Shown here one piece after another: positions 29,951 through 39,953 of a DNA stretch of 64,000 nt. The DNA is from Vibrio renipiscarius (GTDB lineage: Bacteria; Pseudomonadota; Gammaproteobacteria; Enterobacterales; Vibrionaceae): contig NZ_JTKH01000020.1 in assembly GCF_000827885.1 (NCBI RefSeq), forward strand, positions 45,066-109,065. The letters run 5' to 3'. Under the pieces are notes generated by a model. It saw only the letters and a program-made list of their open reading frames with translations. It did no database searches and was not told the origin of the DNA. The position numbers and the translations under genes were made by a program. Within the stretch, counting starts at the first letter, position 1. The number at the start of each line of letters is the position of its first letter.

Positions 29951-31090
29951 ATGCAATTACCGAGTTTTAAAGAGGTCTACAGTGGCCTAATTTCGACCTC
30001 CTCAATCAGCTCTTCAGATCCGAGTTGGGATGAAGGCAATAAACAAGTGATCGACAAACTGGCCACTTGGCTAAAAGATGTCGGCTTTGATGTCGAGATC
30101 GTTGCCGCCGCGCCAAACAAGTTCAATCTCATCGCCAAGAAGGGCCAAGGCGAAGGGGGCTTGCTGCTAGCAGGACATAGCGACACCGTGCCTTTTGATG
30201 AAGGACGCTGGAGTTTTGATCCTCATGCACTCACGGAAGCCAATAATCGTTTTTACGGATTAGGCACCGCTGATATGAAAGGCTTTTTTGCCTTTATTAT
30301 CGAAGCGGTAAAAAAAATCGATTGGAGCAAGCAGACCAAGCCCGTTTATATCTTAGCAACGTGCGATGAAGAGACCTCGATGCTCGGTGCGAAGCACTTC
30401 ACCGATACCGCCCCTTTCAAACCGGATTACTGCATCATTGGCGAACCCACCAGCTTAGTACCCATTCGCGGCCATAAAGGCCACGTAGCCAACGCCGTAC
30501 GCGTCACCGGTAAATCTGGTCACTCTTCGGATCCGGCGCTTGGCGTTAATGCGATTGAAATTATGCATGAGGTGCTTTTTGCCTTAATGCAGCTGCGCGA
30601 CAAGCTCATCAAAGAATACCACCACCCAGGATTTGCCATCCCAAGCCCAACGCTGAACCTTGGCCATATCCATGGTGGCGACAGTGCGAACCGAATTTGT
30701 GGTTGTTGCGAATTACATTACGATGTGCGCCCACTGCCGGGGATCAGCCTAGATGGACTCGACAACCTGCTGCGCGGCGCGCTGAAAGAAGTGCAAGCCA
30801 AATGGCCAAACCGCATTGAAGTGACCCCGCTGCATGATCCGGTCCCTGGGTTTGAATGTGAGCATAGCCACCCTTTTGTTGTTGGTATGGAGCAACTTTG
30901 CCAAACGCCATCAGAAACCGTTAACTACTGCACCGAAGCCCCATTTTTAAGTCAGCTCTGTCCAACGCTGGTGCTTGGCCCCGGCTCGATTGAACAAGCT
31001 CATCAGCCCGATGAGTTTCTTGCTTTTGAGTTTATTGACCCAACCATCAACATTCTCAGCAAGGCGATCCATCAATATTGCTTTGACTAA
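29951..31090 (+). CDS. argE: Acetylornithine deacetylase
   Basis: Removes acetate from N-acetylornithine to give ornithine in the linear arginine pathway. 379 residues, M20 metallopeptidase fold: first metal His in [11 protein letters not shown], bridging Asp in GTADMKGF, Glu pair in TCDEETS and EPTS, then a dimerisation domain and C-terminal [13 protein letters not shown]. Divergent from argC. The presence of argE means the vibrio uses the non-cyclic route. Confidence 0.97.
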   Translation: MQLPSFKEVYSGLISTSSISSSDPSWDEGNKQVIDKLATWLKDVGFDVEIVAAAPNKFNLIAKKGQGEGGLLLAGHSDTVPFDEGRWSFDPHALTEANNRFYGLGTADMKGFFAFIIEAVKKIDWSKQTKPVYILATCDEETSMLGAKHFTDTAPFKPDYCIIGEPTSLVPIRGHKGHVANAVRVTGKSGHSSDPALGVNAIEIMHEVLFALMQLRDKLIKEYHHPGFAIPSPTLNLGHIHGGDSANRICGCCELHYDVRPLPGISLDGLDNLLRGALKEVQAKWPNRIEVTPLHDPVPGFECEHSHPFVVGMEQLCQTPSETVNYCTEAPFLSQLCPTLVLGPGSIEQAHQPDEFLAFEFIDPTINILSKAIHQYCFD

Positions 31091-31420
31091 GCGCGTTAAC
31101 TCAATCGGTAAGGTGGGGCGAGCCCCTGCCTTACTTGAATGATGGAAAAAGCAAATTTACGTGCCCGAGAACAGACCAAAAACGACAAGGCCAATAAGTA
31201 ACCAATCTACGCACTCTTATGTAACCATTTGTCTAACAATGATTATTTGTAATAAAGTTTCAGTAATTTAGACCAAATTGTGCTCAATCCTCTTGTCGCA
31301 TCCTATTGCACAATTTTCGCAAACTTATGCTGTGGCAATTGACTCGGAACGATATTTTTAGCTAGATTGTCTACCTAACAGGGAACAATGGATGTAATTT
31401 ATTTACAAGGCAGGATGATA
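31091..31420. other. argE-ppc gap
   Basis: No gene is supported. A GTAAGGTGGGGC / GCCCCTGCCTTAC hairpin lies at 31109-31135 without a T-run, perhaps the end of argE transcripts. The last 200 bp, AT rich, presumably hold the ppc promoter. Confidence 0.5.
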
Positions 31421-34054
31421 ATGAACGAGAAATACTCTGCACTTCGAAGCAATGTGAGCATGTTAGGCCACTTGCTCGGCAATACCATCAAGGATGCACA
31501 TGGAGAGGCTATTCTTGAAAAAGTAGAGACGATTCGTAAGCTTTCCAAATCCGCGAGAGCAGGCAACCAAGCAGACCGTGATGGCTTGATTGAAGAAATT
31601 AAAAGCCTGCCTAATGAGCAACTGACTCCCGTCGCTCGCGCATTTAACCAGTTCTTAAACCTCACCAACATGGCGGAGCAGTACCATACAATTTCACGCC
31701 ATTGCGATGCGCACGTTTGTGAACCCGATGTACTCAACACGCTGTTCTCAAAACTCAACCAGAATGACATCAGCAAGTTAGATACCGCACAAGCCGTGCG
31801 CGATCTCAACATTGAATTGGTACTGACGGCACATCCGACGGAAATTACCCGTCGAACCATGATCAATAAATTGGTCAAAATTAACGAATGCTTATCTCGA
31901 CTTGAACTGAGTGACCTATCGGTCAAAGAACGCCATAAAACCGAGCGTCGCCTCGAGCAACTTATTGCCCAAAGCTGGCACTCGGATGTCATCCGTCAAC
32001 AGCGCCCAACCCCACTTGATGAAGCCAAATGGGGCTACGCAGTGGTCGAAAACTCACTGTGGGAAGCCGTTCCTGATTTTCTACGTGAAATGGATGAGCG
32101 TTTAAAATTGCACCTTGGTGAAGGCTTACCTATCGATGCTCGCCCTGTGCACTTCTCATCGTGGATGGGCGGTGACCGCGACGGTAACCCATTTGTCACG
32201 CACACCATTACTCGTGAAGTCATGCTGTTGTCTCGCTGGAAAGCCGCTGACCTTTACCTCACCGACATTAACGAGCTGGTTAGCGAACTGTCGATGACTC
32301 GCTGTAATGATGACGTTCGTGAATTAGCCGGTGATGACGAGCACGAACCTTACCGCGCCCTTCTAAAAGGTCTACGTACGCTATTGAGCGACACAAAAGA
32401 CATTCTAGATGCAAAGATCCATGGTCAAAAACTTGCGATTAAAGCGCCACTGCAAAGTGCAGAGCAGTTATGGCAGCCGCTACTGGCTTGTTATAAATCA
32501 CTACATGAGTGCGGTATGGGTGTGATTGCCGATGGTTCTCTACTGGATACCTTACGTCGCGTAAAAGCGTTTGGTGTTCACCTCGTTCGTCTCGACATTC
32601 GCCAAGAAAGCACCCGTCATGCCGATGTCTTCTCTGAATTGACTCGCTACCTTGGTATTGGTGATTACGATCACTGGAGCGAGCAAGATAAAGTGGCGTT
32701 CTTAACGCAAGAACTCAGCTCTAAACGTCCGCTTTTCCCACGTAACTGGCAGCCTTCTGAAGCCGTTCAAGAAGTGTTGGACACGTGTAAGATTATCGCC
32801 GCACAACCACGTGATGCTTTTGGTGCTTACGTCATCTCTATGGCGAAAACAGCGTCCGATGTATTAGCGGTTCACCTGCTACTGCAAGAATCTGGCTGCC
32901 CTTATCGCATGGACGTCTGTCCATTGTTTGAAACACTGGAAGATCTTAATAACGCAGAATCGGTGATCCAACAATTGATGGGGATCGATCTCTACCGCGG
33001 CTTTATCCAAAACCACCAAATGGTCATGATCGGCTACTCTGATTCAGCCAAAGACGCCGGTGTTATGGCCGCAGGCTGGGCACAATATCACGCGATGGAA
33101 TCGTTGGTAAAAGTGGCAGAAGCTGAAGGCGTGGAGCTGACTTTATTCCACGGTCGTGGCGGTACGGTTGGTCGTGGTGGTGCGCCAGCACATGCCGCGC
33201 TCCTTTCTCAGCCACCAAAAAGCTTAAAAGGTGGTCTGCGTGTAACCGAACAAGGTGAAATGATCCGCTTTAAGCTGGGCTTACCTGAAGTTGCCGTAAA
33301 CAGCTTCAATATGTACGCCAGTGCGATATTAGAAGCGAATCTTCTGCCACCACCAGAGCCAAAACAAGAGTGGCGCGATCTGATGAACGTGCTGTCTGAA
33401 GTCAGCTGTGAAGCGTACCGTAATGTGGTTCGTGGTGAAGCCGATTTCGTCCCTTACTTCCGTCAAGCTACGCCAGAATTAGAGTTGGGTAAACTGCCTC
33501 TGGGCTCTCGTCCAGCGAAACGTAACCCAAATGGTGGCGTAGAAAGTTTACGTGCCATCCCATGGATTTTCTCATGGAGCCAAAACCGTCTGGTATTGCC
33601 TGCCTGGTTAGGCGCTGGTGAAGCGATTCAATATTCGATTGATAAGGGGCATCAAGAGCTGTTGGAAGAGATGTGCCGCGAATGGCCTTTCTTCTCTACA
33701 CGCTTAGGTATGCTGGAAATGGTTTACTCGAAATGTAACATCGGTATTTCACGTTACTACGATGAGCGCTTAGCCGATGAAGCATTGCTGCCGCTAGGTG
33801 ATCGCCTACGTGCTCAATTGCAACAAGACATTAAAACGGTACTTAACGTTGAGAACAATGAAAACTTGATGCAAAGCGACCCTTGGGGTCAAGAGTCCAT
33901 CCGTTTACGTAATATCTACGTTGAGCCGCTCAACATGCTGCAAGCCGAGTTACTTTACCGTACTCGTCAAACCGATGAGCCATCACCTGAGCTTGAAGAA
34001 GCCCTCATGGTGACTATTGCCGGTATCGCTGCCGGCATGCGAAACACAGGCTAA
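31421..34054 (+). CDS. ppc: Phosphoenolpyruvate carboxylase
   Basis: Carboxylates PEP to oxaloacetate. 877 residues. Landmarks: [28 protein letters not shown], the bicarbonate region [16 protein letters not shown] and the [15 protein letters not shown] loop; C-terminal RNTG. The start [12 protein letters not shown] fits the family and has AGGATGATA before it. Ends in a strong terminator. Confidence 0.98.
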   Translation: MNEKYSALRSNVSMLGHLLGNTIKDAHGEAILEKVETIRKLSKSARAGNQADRDGLIEEIKSLPNEQLTPVARAFNQFLNLTNMAEQYHTISRHCDAHVCEPDVLNTLFSKLNQNDISKLDTAQAVRDLNIELVLTAHPTEITRRTMINKLVKINECLSRLELSDLSVKERHKTERRLEQLIAQSWHSDVIRQQRPTPLDEAKWGYAVVENSLWEAVPDFLREMDERLKLHLGEGLPIDARPVHFSSWMGGDRDGNPFVTHTITREVMLLSRWKAADLYLTDINELVSELSMTRCNDDVRELAGDDEHEPYRALLKGLRTLLSDTKDILDAKIHGQKLAIKAPLQSAEQLWQPLLACYKSLHECGMGVIADGSLLDTLRRVKAFGVHLVRLDIRQESTRHADVFSELTRYLGIGDYDHWSEQDKVAFLTQELSSKRPLFPRNWQPSEAVQEVLDTCKIIAAQPRDAFGAYVISMAKTASDVLAVHLLLQESGCPYRMDVCPLFETLEDLNNAESVIQQLMGIDLYRGFIQNHQMVMIGYSDSAKDAGVMAAGWAQYHAMESLVKVAEAEGVELTLFHGRGGTVGRGGAPAHAALLSQPPKSLKGGLRVTEQGEMIRFKLGLPEVAVNSFNMYASAILEANLLPPPEPKQEWRDLMNVLSEVSCEAYRNVVRGEADFVPYFRQATPELELGKLPLGSRPAKRNPNGGVESLRAIPWIFSWSQNRLVLPAWLGAGEAIQYSIDKGHQELLEEMCREWPFFSTRLGMLEMVYSKCNIGISRYYDERLADEALLPLGDRLRAQLQQDIKTVLNVENNENLMQSDPWGQESIRLRNIYVEPLNMLQAELLYRTRQTDEPSPELEEALMVTIAGIAAGMRNTG

Positions 34055-34057
34055 TTT

Positions 34058-34090
34058 TTGCTGGCCACTCAATGGGTGGCCAGCCTTTTA
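34058..34090 (+). terminator. Terminator of ppc
   Basis: GCTGGCCAC and GTGGCCAGC form a perfect 9-bp stem followed by CTTTTATT, 5 bp after the ppc stop. Confidence 0.9.
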
Positions 34091-34328
34091 TTCAGGCCGC
34101 CCATAACTCCCACATTGACGTAGATCACATTAAAAACGACAATATTGAAATAAAATACTAAAAAAGAGACAACCAAAAGTCAAAATCGGAACAATAATCG
34201 GGCTTATCGTTTTATTGAGATTTTTGTCAGTTTTTTGGTTTGTTTCACTCATCTATTCCACTTTATGCTTATTATTTAGATATAATAACGCTTTCCTGCG
34301 GTACACAAAAAAATAATATATCGCAGTC

Positions 34329-34397
34329 TCGATAAGCAATTATCGAATTAGGTGACAAACCGGCTTATCAAGGTGACATGGCCAACGCTTCGTTGGC
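34329..34397 (+). promoter_or_regulatory. aphA leader: palindrome and 5'-UTR hairpin
   Basis: TCGATAAGCAATTATCGA (34329-34346) is a near-perfect palindrome resembling a LuxR/HapR/SmcR-type site with a wider centre. Downstream GCCAACG-CTT-CGTTGGC (34381-34397) is a perfect 7-bp hairpin about 96 bp before the aphA start. Its bases CAACG...GTTGGC are complementary, across a small internal loop, to the GCCAAC...CGTTG part of the Qrr core as I remember it. Qrr sRNAs are known to activate aphA and LuxR/HapR to repress it. The rest of 34091-34328 shows AT-rich promoter-like DNA. Confidence 0.55.
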
Positions 34398-34492
34398 GCT
34401 GCTCTCATCAACATAATACACGTGCCTCAAGAAGCACACCAAGATGTTAGCAGTTGAATTACAGTTTAATTGACCATATTTGGATTAAAGAC

Positions 34493-35032
34493 ATGTCATT
34501 ACCACACGTTATTCTGACCGTTCTCAGTACACGCGATGCAACTGGATACGACATCACAAAAGAGTTTTCTGCGACGATCGGCTACTTTTGGAAAGCCAGC
34601 CACCAACAGGTTTATCGTGAACTAAACAAGATGGCTCAAAACCAACTTGTTACTTGTGTTCTTGAGCCTCAAGAAGGTAAACCAGACCGTAAAGTGTATT
34701 CCATCACCGATGCAGGCCGTATTGCTCTAGGTGAATGGTTTGATCAACCAACCGCGCACCCAACAGTACGTGATGAGTTCTCAGCAAAGCTGATGGCGTG
34801 TTCTGTGCAGCCTTCTGCACCGTTCAAAGCACAACTTGCTGAACTGGTTGAAGAGTCACGCAAACTAGTTACGCACTATCAAGATATCGAAAGCGCTTAC
34901 TACTCGAATGTGACTGCGCTGGATAAATCACAACGCCTTGAACGCTTAACACTGCGTCGCAACCTGTTGCTACGTCAGGCTTGGATCGTTTGGGCTGATG
35001 AAACGCTAGCGGAACTTGAAGCTATCGCTTAA
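34493..35032 (+). CDS. aphA: Quorum-sensing low-density regulator AphA
   Basis: PadR-type winged-helix regulator, master regulator at low cell density in vibrios and activator of virulence genes in V. cholerae. 179 residues starting MSLPHVILTVLSTRDATGYDITKEF, with the DNA-binding wing region (FWKASHQQVYRELNKM) and a C-terminal antiparallel coiled-coil for dimerisation. A longer in-frame start exists, but the family start is the one given. Between ppc and cysE. Confidence 0.96.
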   Translation: MSLPHVILTVLSTRDATGYDITKEFSATIGYFWKASHQQVYRELNKMAQNQLVTCVLEPQEGKPDRKVYSITDAGRIALGEWFDQPTAHPTVRDEFSAKLMACSVQPSAPFKAQLAELVEESRKLVTHYQDIESAYYSNVTALDKSQRLERLTLRRNLLLRQAWIVWADETLAELEAIA

Positions 35033-35072
35033 TCAAAACCGCTTACGGCTCATTCGTACTGCGAGTTGAGCA

Positions 35073-35108
35073 AAAAAAATGGGTTGGCACTTGGCCAACC
35101 CATTTTTC
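35073..35108 (+). terminator. Terminator of aphA
   Basis: AAAAATGGGTTGGC and GCCAACCCATTTTT form a 14-bp stem 40 bp after aphA, ending in T's. It can also act on the convergent cysE transcript. Confidence 0.92.
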
Positions 35109-35160
35109 GTTTAAGACTTTTTTTGTGGATAGTCACGAATGGTCATCTCAATGAGATGCT

Positions 35161-35201
35161 ATTACCTAGATGCATCACCTAAATGCCATTACCTAAATGC
35201 C
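35161..35201. repeat. 14-bp tandem repeat overlapping the cysE stop
   Basis: ATTACCTAGATGC (13 bp, one base shorter), ATCACCTAAATGCC and ATTACCTAAATGCC follow head to tail. The last copy runs over the cysE stop codon (35193-35195). Confidence 0.8.
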
Positions 35202-36014
35202 GTCACCATCAACAAAGTTTTGCGACTTGCCGTTAAACTGCTGATCCATATCTAGTGATGGCATATCCGATTTTGGTCGGCCGACAATCTTGGCTGGAAC
35301 GCCTGCGGCCGTGGTATGCGGCGGAACGGGCTGTAATACCACTGAACAAGAAGCAATTTTTGCCCCAACGCCCACTTCGATATTACCTAGCACTTTCGCC
35401 CCAGCACCAATCATCACCCCTTCGCGAATCTTAGGATGGCGATCACCGCTCTCTTTACCCGTACCACCCAAGGTTACGTCTTGCAAAATGGAGACATCGT
35501 TCTCTACGACAGCGGTTTCACCAATCACAATACCGGTTGCGTGATCGAGCATGATGCCACGACCAATCGTTGCAGCCGGGTGAATGTCCACTTGGCAAGC
35601 AACAGAGATCTGGTTTTGCAGATACGTCGCCAACGCAATACGACCTTGCTTCCACAACCAGTTTGCCACTCGGTAGCCTTGCAGAGCGTGGTAGCCTTTA
35701 AGGTAGAGTAATGGGATGGAATACATCGCGACCGCAGGGTCACGATTGACCGTCGCGCAAATATCACATGCAGCCGCTTCAATAATACTCGGGTCAGAAG
35801 CAAAAGCTTCTTCCACGACTTCACGAACCGCCATGGCAGGCATCGAGGCGGTATTCAATTTATTGGCCAGAATATAGCTCAGTGCCGCACATAAACTATC
35901 GTGCTTAATAATGGTGGCGTGGTAAAAACTTGCCAACATTGGCTCTTGTTCAGATTGCTGCCTTGCTTCCTGAACGATGGTTTGCCATACCTGTTGTTTT
36001 TCGCAATGCTTCAT
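35193..36014 (-). CDS. cysE: Serine O-acetyltransferase
   Basis: First step of cysteine synthesis: acetylates serine. 273 residues, all-helical N-terminal domain and C-terminal left-handed beta helix (hexapeptide repeats from about residue 140, GRGIMLDHATGIVIGETA, catalytic His in the DHATG motif). AGAAGG lies before the MKHCEKQQ start; the 87 upstream codons of the same frame run into gpsA and are rejected. The C-terminus ends in repeat sequence. It follows gpsA by 37 bp in a secB-gpsA-cysE unit. Confidence 0.96.
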   Translation of the reverse strand: MKHCEKQQVWQTIVQEARQQSEQEPMLASFYHATIIKHDSLCAALSYILANKLNTASMPAMAVREVVEEAFASDPSIIEAAACDICATVNRDPAVAMYSIPLLYLKGYHALQGYRVANWLWKQGRIALATYLQNQISVACQVDIHPAATIGRGIMLDHATGIVIGETAVVENDVSILQDVTLGGTGKESGDRHPKIREGVMIGAGAKVLGNIEVGVGAKIASCSVVLQPVPPHTTAAGVPAKIVGRPKSDMPSLDMDQQFNGKSQNFVDGDGI

Positions 36015-36051
36015 GTTGTAACCTTCTGGGCAGCATCTCGCTGCCGCTGAA

Positions 36052-37086
36052 TTATGCTTCTGTTTTTTTGTCACGCGCCAACAAATCCTTTGCTGCTTCT
36101 CGTGCATCTTTATCTTGGTACAATACTTGATAGATTTGGTCAACAATTGGCATTTCGACACCCATACGTTGCGCCAACATCCAGACTTCTTTGGTATTGC
36201 GATAACCTTCCACCACTTGGCCAATTTCAGCCTGTGCCGTATCGACATCTTTGCCTTCACCAAGTGCAAGACCAAAGCGGCGGTTACGGGATTGGTTATC
36301 AGTACAAGTTAAGACAAGATCACCCAAACCCGCCATACCCATAAAGGTTTCTTTTTGCGCGCCTAATGCGGCGCCAAGACGGCACATTTCGGCCAGACCA
36401 CGTGTAATCAATGCCGTGCGCGCGTTCGCGCCAAAGCCAATACCATCCGACATACCCGCACCAATGGCGATCACGTTCTTCACCGCGCCACCCAATTGCA
36501 TGCCCGTAAAGTCACTATTCGCGTACACACGGAATGTTTTGCTGCAGTGGATTTTCTCTTGTAGATCCGCGACAAATTGCGCGTCAGGAGAAGCGACTGA
36601 AATGGCTGTAGGTAAACCCATCGCCAGTTCTTTCGCAAAAGTAGGGCCTGATAATACCGCCAATGAATAGCCTTCGCCCAGCGCATCATGCGCGACATCT
36701 CTCAGCAGGCGACCGGTTTCAGGCTCAAGCCCTTTGGTTGCCCAACAGATACGCGAGTCACTGCGCAAGAATGGTTTTACGCTTTTCAGCACGATACCAA
36801 ACACATGGCTTGGTACCACAACCAACAAATCACGAGTGGCCGACACGGCTTTCTCTAAATCTGATTCAACAATCAGTGACTCTGGGAAATCAACGCCTGG
36901 TAAAAATTCATGGTTTGCACGTTCAGCTTGCAACTTTGCCATGTGCTCAGGCTCATGCCCCCAAATCACCACATTGGCGCCATTACGAGCCAAAGAAATC
37001 GCCAGAGAAGTGCCGTAAGAGCCTGCGCCCAATACGGTCATTGCGATCTCTTTGCCGTAGGCATTGTTGATGTTTGAATTTGTCAT
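36052..37086 (-). CDS. gpsA: Glycerol-3-phosphate dehydrogenase [NAD(P)+]
   Basis: Makes sn-glycerol 3-phosphate from DHAP for phospholipid synthesis. 344 residues with the NAD loop [36 protein letters not shown] with the catalytic Lys in KNVIAIGAG and [10 protein letters not shown]. Between secB and cysE, as in E. coli. Confidence 0.97.
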   Translation of the reverse strand: MTNSNINNAYGKEIAMTVLGAGSYGTSLAISLARNGANVVIWGHEPEHMAKLQAERANHEFLPGVDFPESLIVESDLEKAVSATRDLLVVVPSHVFGIVLKSVKPFLRSDSRICWATKGLEPETGRLLRDVAHDALGEGYSLAVLSGPTFAKELAMGLPTAISVASPDAQFVADLQEKIHCSKTFRVYANSDFTGMQLGGAVKNVIAIGAGMSDGIGFGANARTALITRGLAEMCRLGAALGAQKETFMGMAGLGDLVLTCTDNQSRNRRFGLALGEGKDVDTAQAEIGQVVEGYRNTKEVWMLAQRMGVEMPIVDQIYQVLYQDKDAREAAKDLLARDKKTEA

Positions 37087-37175
37087 TGTTCCGCCTGTTA
37101 ACTGATAAACAAGTTGCTATACCTAAAGAGTTTAATGGTTATTAAACCACTTTGGTATCAACCACTCTGCTATAA

Positions 37176-37225
37176 ACGAAAAATGCACAATGCATTCGCT
37201 TTACGATGCCTTGTGCATTTCAAAT
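37176..37225 (-). terminator. Hairpin between secB and gpsA
   Basis: AAATGCACAA (37181-37190) and TTGTGCATTT (37211-37220) form a perfect 10-bp stem with an inner GCAT/ATGC pair; on the minus strand it ends in TTTTTCG. A possible attenuator that lowers gpsA-cysE expression below secB. Confidence 0.6.
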
Positions 37226-37249
37226 ACGCTTAACGTGATAAAACGTTAA

Positions 37250-37720
37250 TTAAGCTTCAGCTTGAGCTTCACCTTGCTGAGCTTGTTGCTGTAGGTAGTT
37301 CATAAACAATGCATCAAAGTTCACTGGTGCAAGGTTTAGTTGAGGGAAAGTACCTTTCACAACTAGGCTTGAAATCGTTTCACGTGCGTATGGGAATAGC
37401 ACGTTTGGACAGAATGCACCTAGGCAATGTGCCAATTGGCCCGCTTCCATGTTATCAGCAGAGAAAATACCACCTTGCTGAACTTCACATAGGAATGCCG
37501 TTTCTTCCGCATTTTGTACGGTTACAGTTAAACGAAGAATCACTTCGTAAACGCCCGCACCTAGTTCACGGCTTTGCGTGTCTAGATCTAACTTCACTTC
37601 TGGGTTCCAATCTTTTTGGAACATGTCAGGTGAGTTTGGCGCTTCAAAAGAAACGTCTTTTAGGAAGATACGTTGAATTGCGAAGTTCTGTGCTTCTTGT
37701 TTTGGTGCTGCTTCAGCCAT
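37250..37720 (-). CDS. secB: Protein-export chaperone SecB
   Basis: Tetrameric chaperone that keeps exported proteins unfolded and hands them to SecA. 156 residues with the [19 protein letters not shown] strand, the ICFPCV-like region here as [15 protein letters not shown], and a C-terminal Ala/Gln-rich tail. Followed by gpsA and cysE. Confidence 0.97.
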   Translation of the reverse strand: MAEAAPKQEAQNFAIQRIFLKDVSFEAPNSPDMFQKDWNPEVKLDLDTQSRELGAGVYEVILRLTVTVQNAEETAFLCEVQQGGIFSADNMEAGQLAHCLGAFCPNVLFPYARETISSLVVKGTFPQLNLAPVNFDALFMNYLQQQAQQGEAQAEA

Positions 37721-37867
37721 TATTGAATCCTTTATGCCTTAATATCAAAGTTTGCTTGAGACTAACTGAGAGAGGCGCTTAACACTAAACTTGCCAACAA
37801 ATTCGTGGCAATCTTCACATCTCTCAGCGTCAACCGCTGCTTAATTCGCCAGCGTTACTTGCGGTGA

Positions 37868-38302
37868 TTACTTCTTACCGCGAACAAGCGGTAGGTTGCC
37901 TTCACTCCAAGCAATCAAACCACTCTTCAGCACGTAGACTTTTTCAAAGCCTGCTTTTGCTAGAAGGTTTGCACTCTCTTGTGCTGTTTGACCGGTTTTA
38001 CATACCACGATAATTGGGTCTGATTTACGATTTTCAAGGCTACCGAAGTTACCCGCTTTGATATCCGAAGGTAAAATGTGAAGTGCTTCGGTAATATGAC
38101 CTTTTTTAAATTCGTCTTTCGCACGAATATCAACCACCACACCGTTCTCACGGTTGATCAGTTGAGTGGTCTCACCCACAGAGATCTCTTTGTAAGCCGC
38201 TGTTGATGTTTTAACGATATTCATGATTAGGGCAATAAGTAGGCCGACCCAAACCACAGACATGATCATATTTTCTTGGAAAAACGCGATGTACTCTTGC
38301 AT
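37868..38302 (-). CDS. Membrane-anchored rhodanese-like protein (YibN family)
   Basis: 144 residues: one N-terminal membrane helix (about 10-30) and a cytosolic rhodanese domain with the catalytic Cys in VVCKTGQTA. YibN interacts with the Sec/YidC machinery in E. coli according to recent work I recall; the local role is inferred from position, just upstream of secB. In E. coli grxC lies between yibN and secB, but here the 147-bp gap contains no gene. Confidence 0.88.
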   Translation of the reverse strand: MQEYIAFFQENMIMSVVWVGLLIALIMNIVKTSTAAYKEISVGETTQLINRENGVVVDIRAKDEFKKGHITEALHILPSDIKAGNFGSLENRKSDPIIVVCKTGQTAQESANLLAKAGFEKVYVLKSGLIAWSEGNLPLVRGKK

Positions 38303-38473
38303 ATCCTGTGCTCTTGTATAGATAGTAGGGCCGACGATCAGCCCTAGTTTTAAATCAGAGTGGGAGTATAACGGGCTTGGTTGTTCTAGGCGAGTCCAGA
38401 ACCGAAAGAATCAGCGATCGTGACCACGCTTTGCGGGATTACTGTCGACAATTCTTTTCTTACCCATTGGCCG

Positions 38474-38543
38474 CCCTAGCAATGAGACCTGAACACTCGA
38501 ACCTAAACAATCGAACCAGAACAATCAGACCTAAGCGATCGGA
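38474..38543. repeat. 14-bp imperfect tandem repeat (5 copies) at the epmA stop
   Basis: Copies: CCCTAGCAATGAGA, CCTGAACACTCGAA, CCTAAACAATCGAA, CCAGAACAATCAGA, CCTAAGCGATCGGA. The last one covers the final codons and stop of epmA (38531-38533), so the array spreads from the stop codon into the intergenic side. Confidence 0.85.
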
Positions 38544-39496
38544 AATGGAAACGCGGTGACTTGATCAATATGATCTTGGCCGAGCGCCAGCATAATCAAA
38601 CGATCAATCCCCAATGCCACTCCCGCACACGCAGGCAAGCCGGATTGTAATGCCGCAATTAAATGATAATCGATCGGTTGTGCGCTCAATCCCATCTCGA
38701 TGCGCTTGGCATTATCTTGCTCAAAACGCGCCAATTGCTCATCTGGGTTGTCCAACTCATGGAAACCATTAGCCAATTCAATGCCTTTAAAGTAGACCTC
38801 AAAACGATCCGCCACACGCGGGTCGTTTGGATTGATCTTCGCCAGTGCCGCTTGTGACGCGGGGAAATCATAAACAAAAGCCGGTACGGTTTGGCCAATC
38901 TTCGCTTCAACGCCAATGCTAAACAGCAGTTGTAGCAACGTATCACGGTCTTCTTCTGGCTCGGCAATGTCACTCAAACCCAGTGATGCCGCCGCGCGTT
39001 TTAGCTCTGCCATTGAGCCTTCAAGCGGGCAAATCCCCAACACCTTCATAAAGGCTTGCTGATAAGTCATTCGCTCTGCTGCACTGCATTGAATGATCAA
39101 CTGCAATAAGTCATCCATCTCATCCATCAACTGATGATGGTCAAACCCAACACGATACCATTCCAGCATAGTAAATTCAGGGTTGTGATAACGGCCGTTT
39201 TCTTCGTTACGAAAAGCTTTGTTGATTTGGTAGATGCAGCCACTGCCCGCCGCAAGCAGGCGCTTCATATGAAATTCTGGGCTAGTCATCAAATACAGTT
39301 TGCTGCCATCGGCATAACCAGGGCCGATGAAATCCGTTTGAAAAGTATGTAGATGGTAATCGGTAACCGTGGCATGACTCATCGAGGGTGTATCCACTTC
39401 CAGCACATGACGACAGGAAAAAAACTGACGGATTTTGCTGAGTAATTCAGCGCGCTGTTTAAGTAATTCTATCGATGCAGTCGGTTGCCAATTCAT
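38531..39496 (-). CDS. epmA: Elongation factor P-(R)-beta-lysine ligase
   Basis: Class II lysyl-tRNA-synthetase-like enzyme (PoxA/GenX) that attaches beta-lysine to EF-P with EpmB. 321 residues, catalytic domain only, no anticodon-binding domain. Class II motifs: motif 2 [21 protein letters not shown], motif 3 [15 protein letters not shown]. Divergent from frdA, the standard arrangement. Confidence 0.96.
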   Translation of the reverse strand: MNWQPTASIELLKQRAELLSKIRQFFSCRHVLEVDTPSMSHATVTDYHLHTFQTDFIGPGYADGSKLYLMTSPEFHMKRLLAAGSGCIYQINKAFRNEENGRYHNPEFTMLEWYRVGFDHHQLMDEMDDLLQLIIQCSAAERMTYQQAFMKVLGICPLEGSMAELKRAAASLGLSDIAEPEEDRDTLLQLLFSIGVEAKIGQTVPAFVYDFPASQAALAKINPNDPRVADRFEVYFKGIELANGFHELDNPDEQLARFEQDNAKRIEMGLSAQPIDYHLIAALQSGLPACAGVALGIDRLIMLALGQDHIDQVTAFPFPIA

Positions 39497-39953
39497 ATTT
39501 TAGCCTTATTTTTTTAAGCATATTTACACAGACGGCGAACATATCACTTTTCATTCTAGACGCAAGCGCAACAACCAAGCCCTTTCAGTTCGCGCTTGAT
39601 TGAGAAAAATTTGTGTCTAAAAACGGATATTGATTAACACCTAACCCAACGTGCTACAGATAAATTTCAACATGCCCGCAACACCATTTACATCCCCCTC
39701 TGCACATAAAAATACCATGCCGTGATTACTCTCACATATCCTGCATTTTCTATGCTCTCTTTTGCATTACCGGAACAAAATCCGGAATACATCAATTTTT
39801 ACATCTTTCCCCTCTCTTACACTAAGTTGTACCACTTTTGAGTTACGTGTAGCACGTCATTCTTGTACAGAACACTGTCTGTAACCAATACCTGCACGCA
39901 CTCTCTTACTATAACAAGCGGAATTGACCGCACTTACACACTGGAGGATAACT
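39497..39953. promoter_or_regulatory. epmA-frdA divergent region with a CRP-type site
   Basis: No gene is supported in these 457 bp. CGTGATTACTCTCACA at 39721-39736 matches TGTGA-N6-TCACA at nine of ten positions and sits 218 bp before frdA. FNR-like half sites (TTGAT) occur at 39598-39640 but no complete one. CRP is the first gene of the window; frd control by FNR and CRP is known in E. coli, so this is a plausible site. Confidence 0.6.

Noticed and set aside
36015..36275. 87-codon N-terminal extension of cysE
   Set aside because: Overlaps gpsA and has poor composition; AGAAGG precedes the MKHCEKQQ start.
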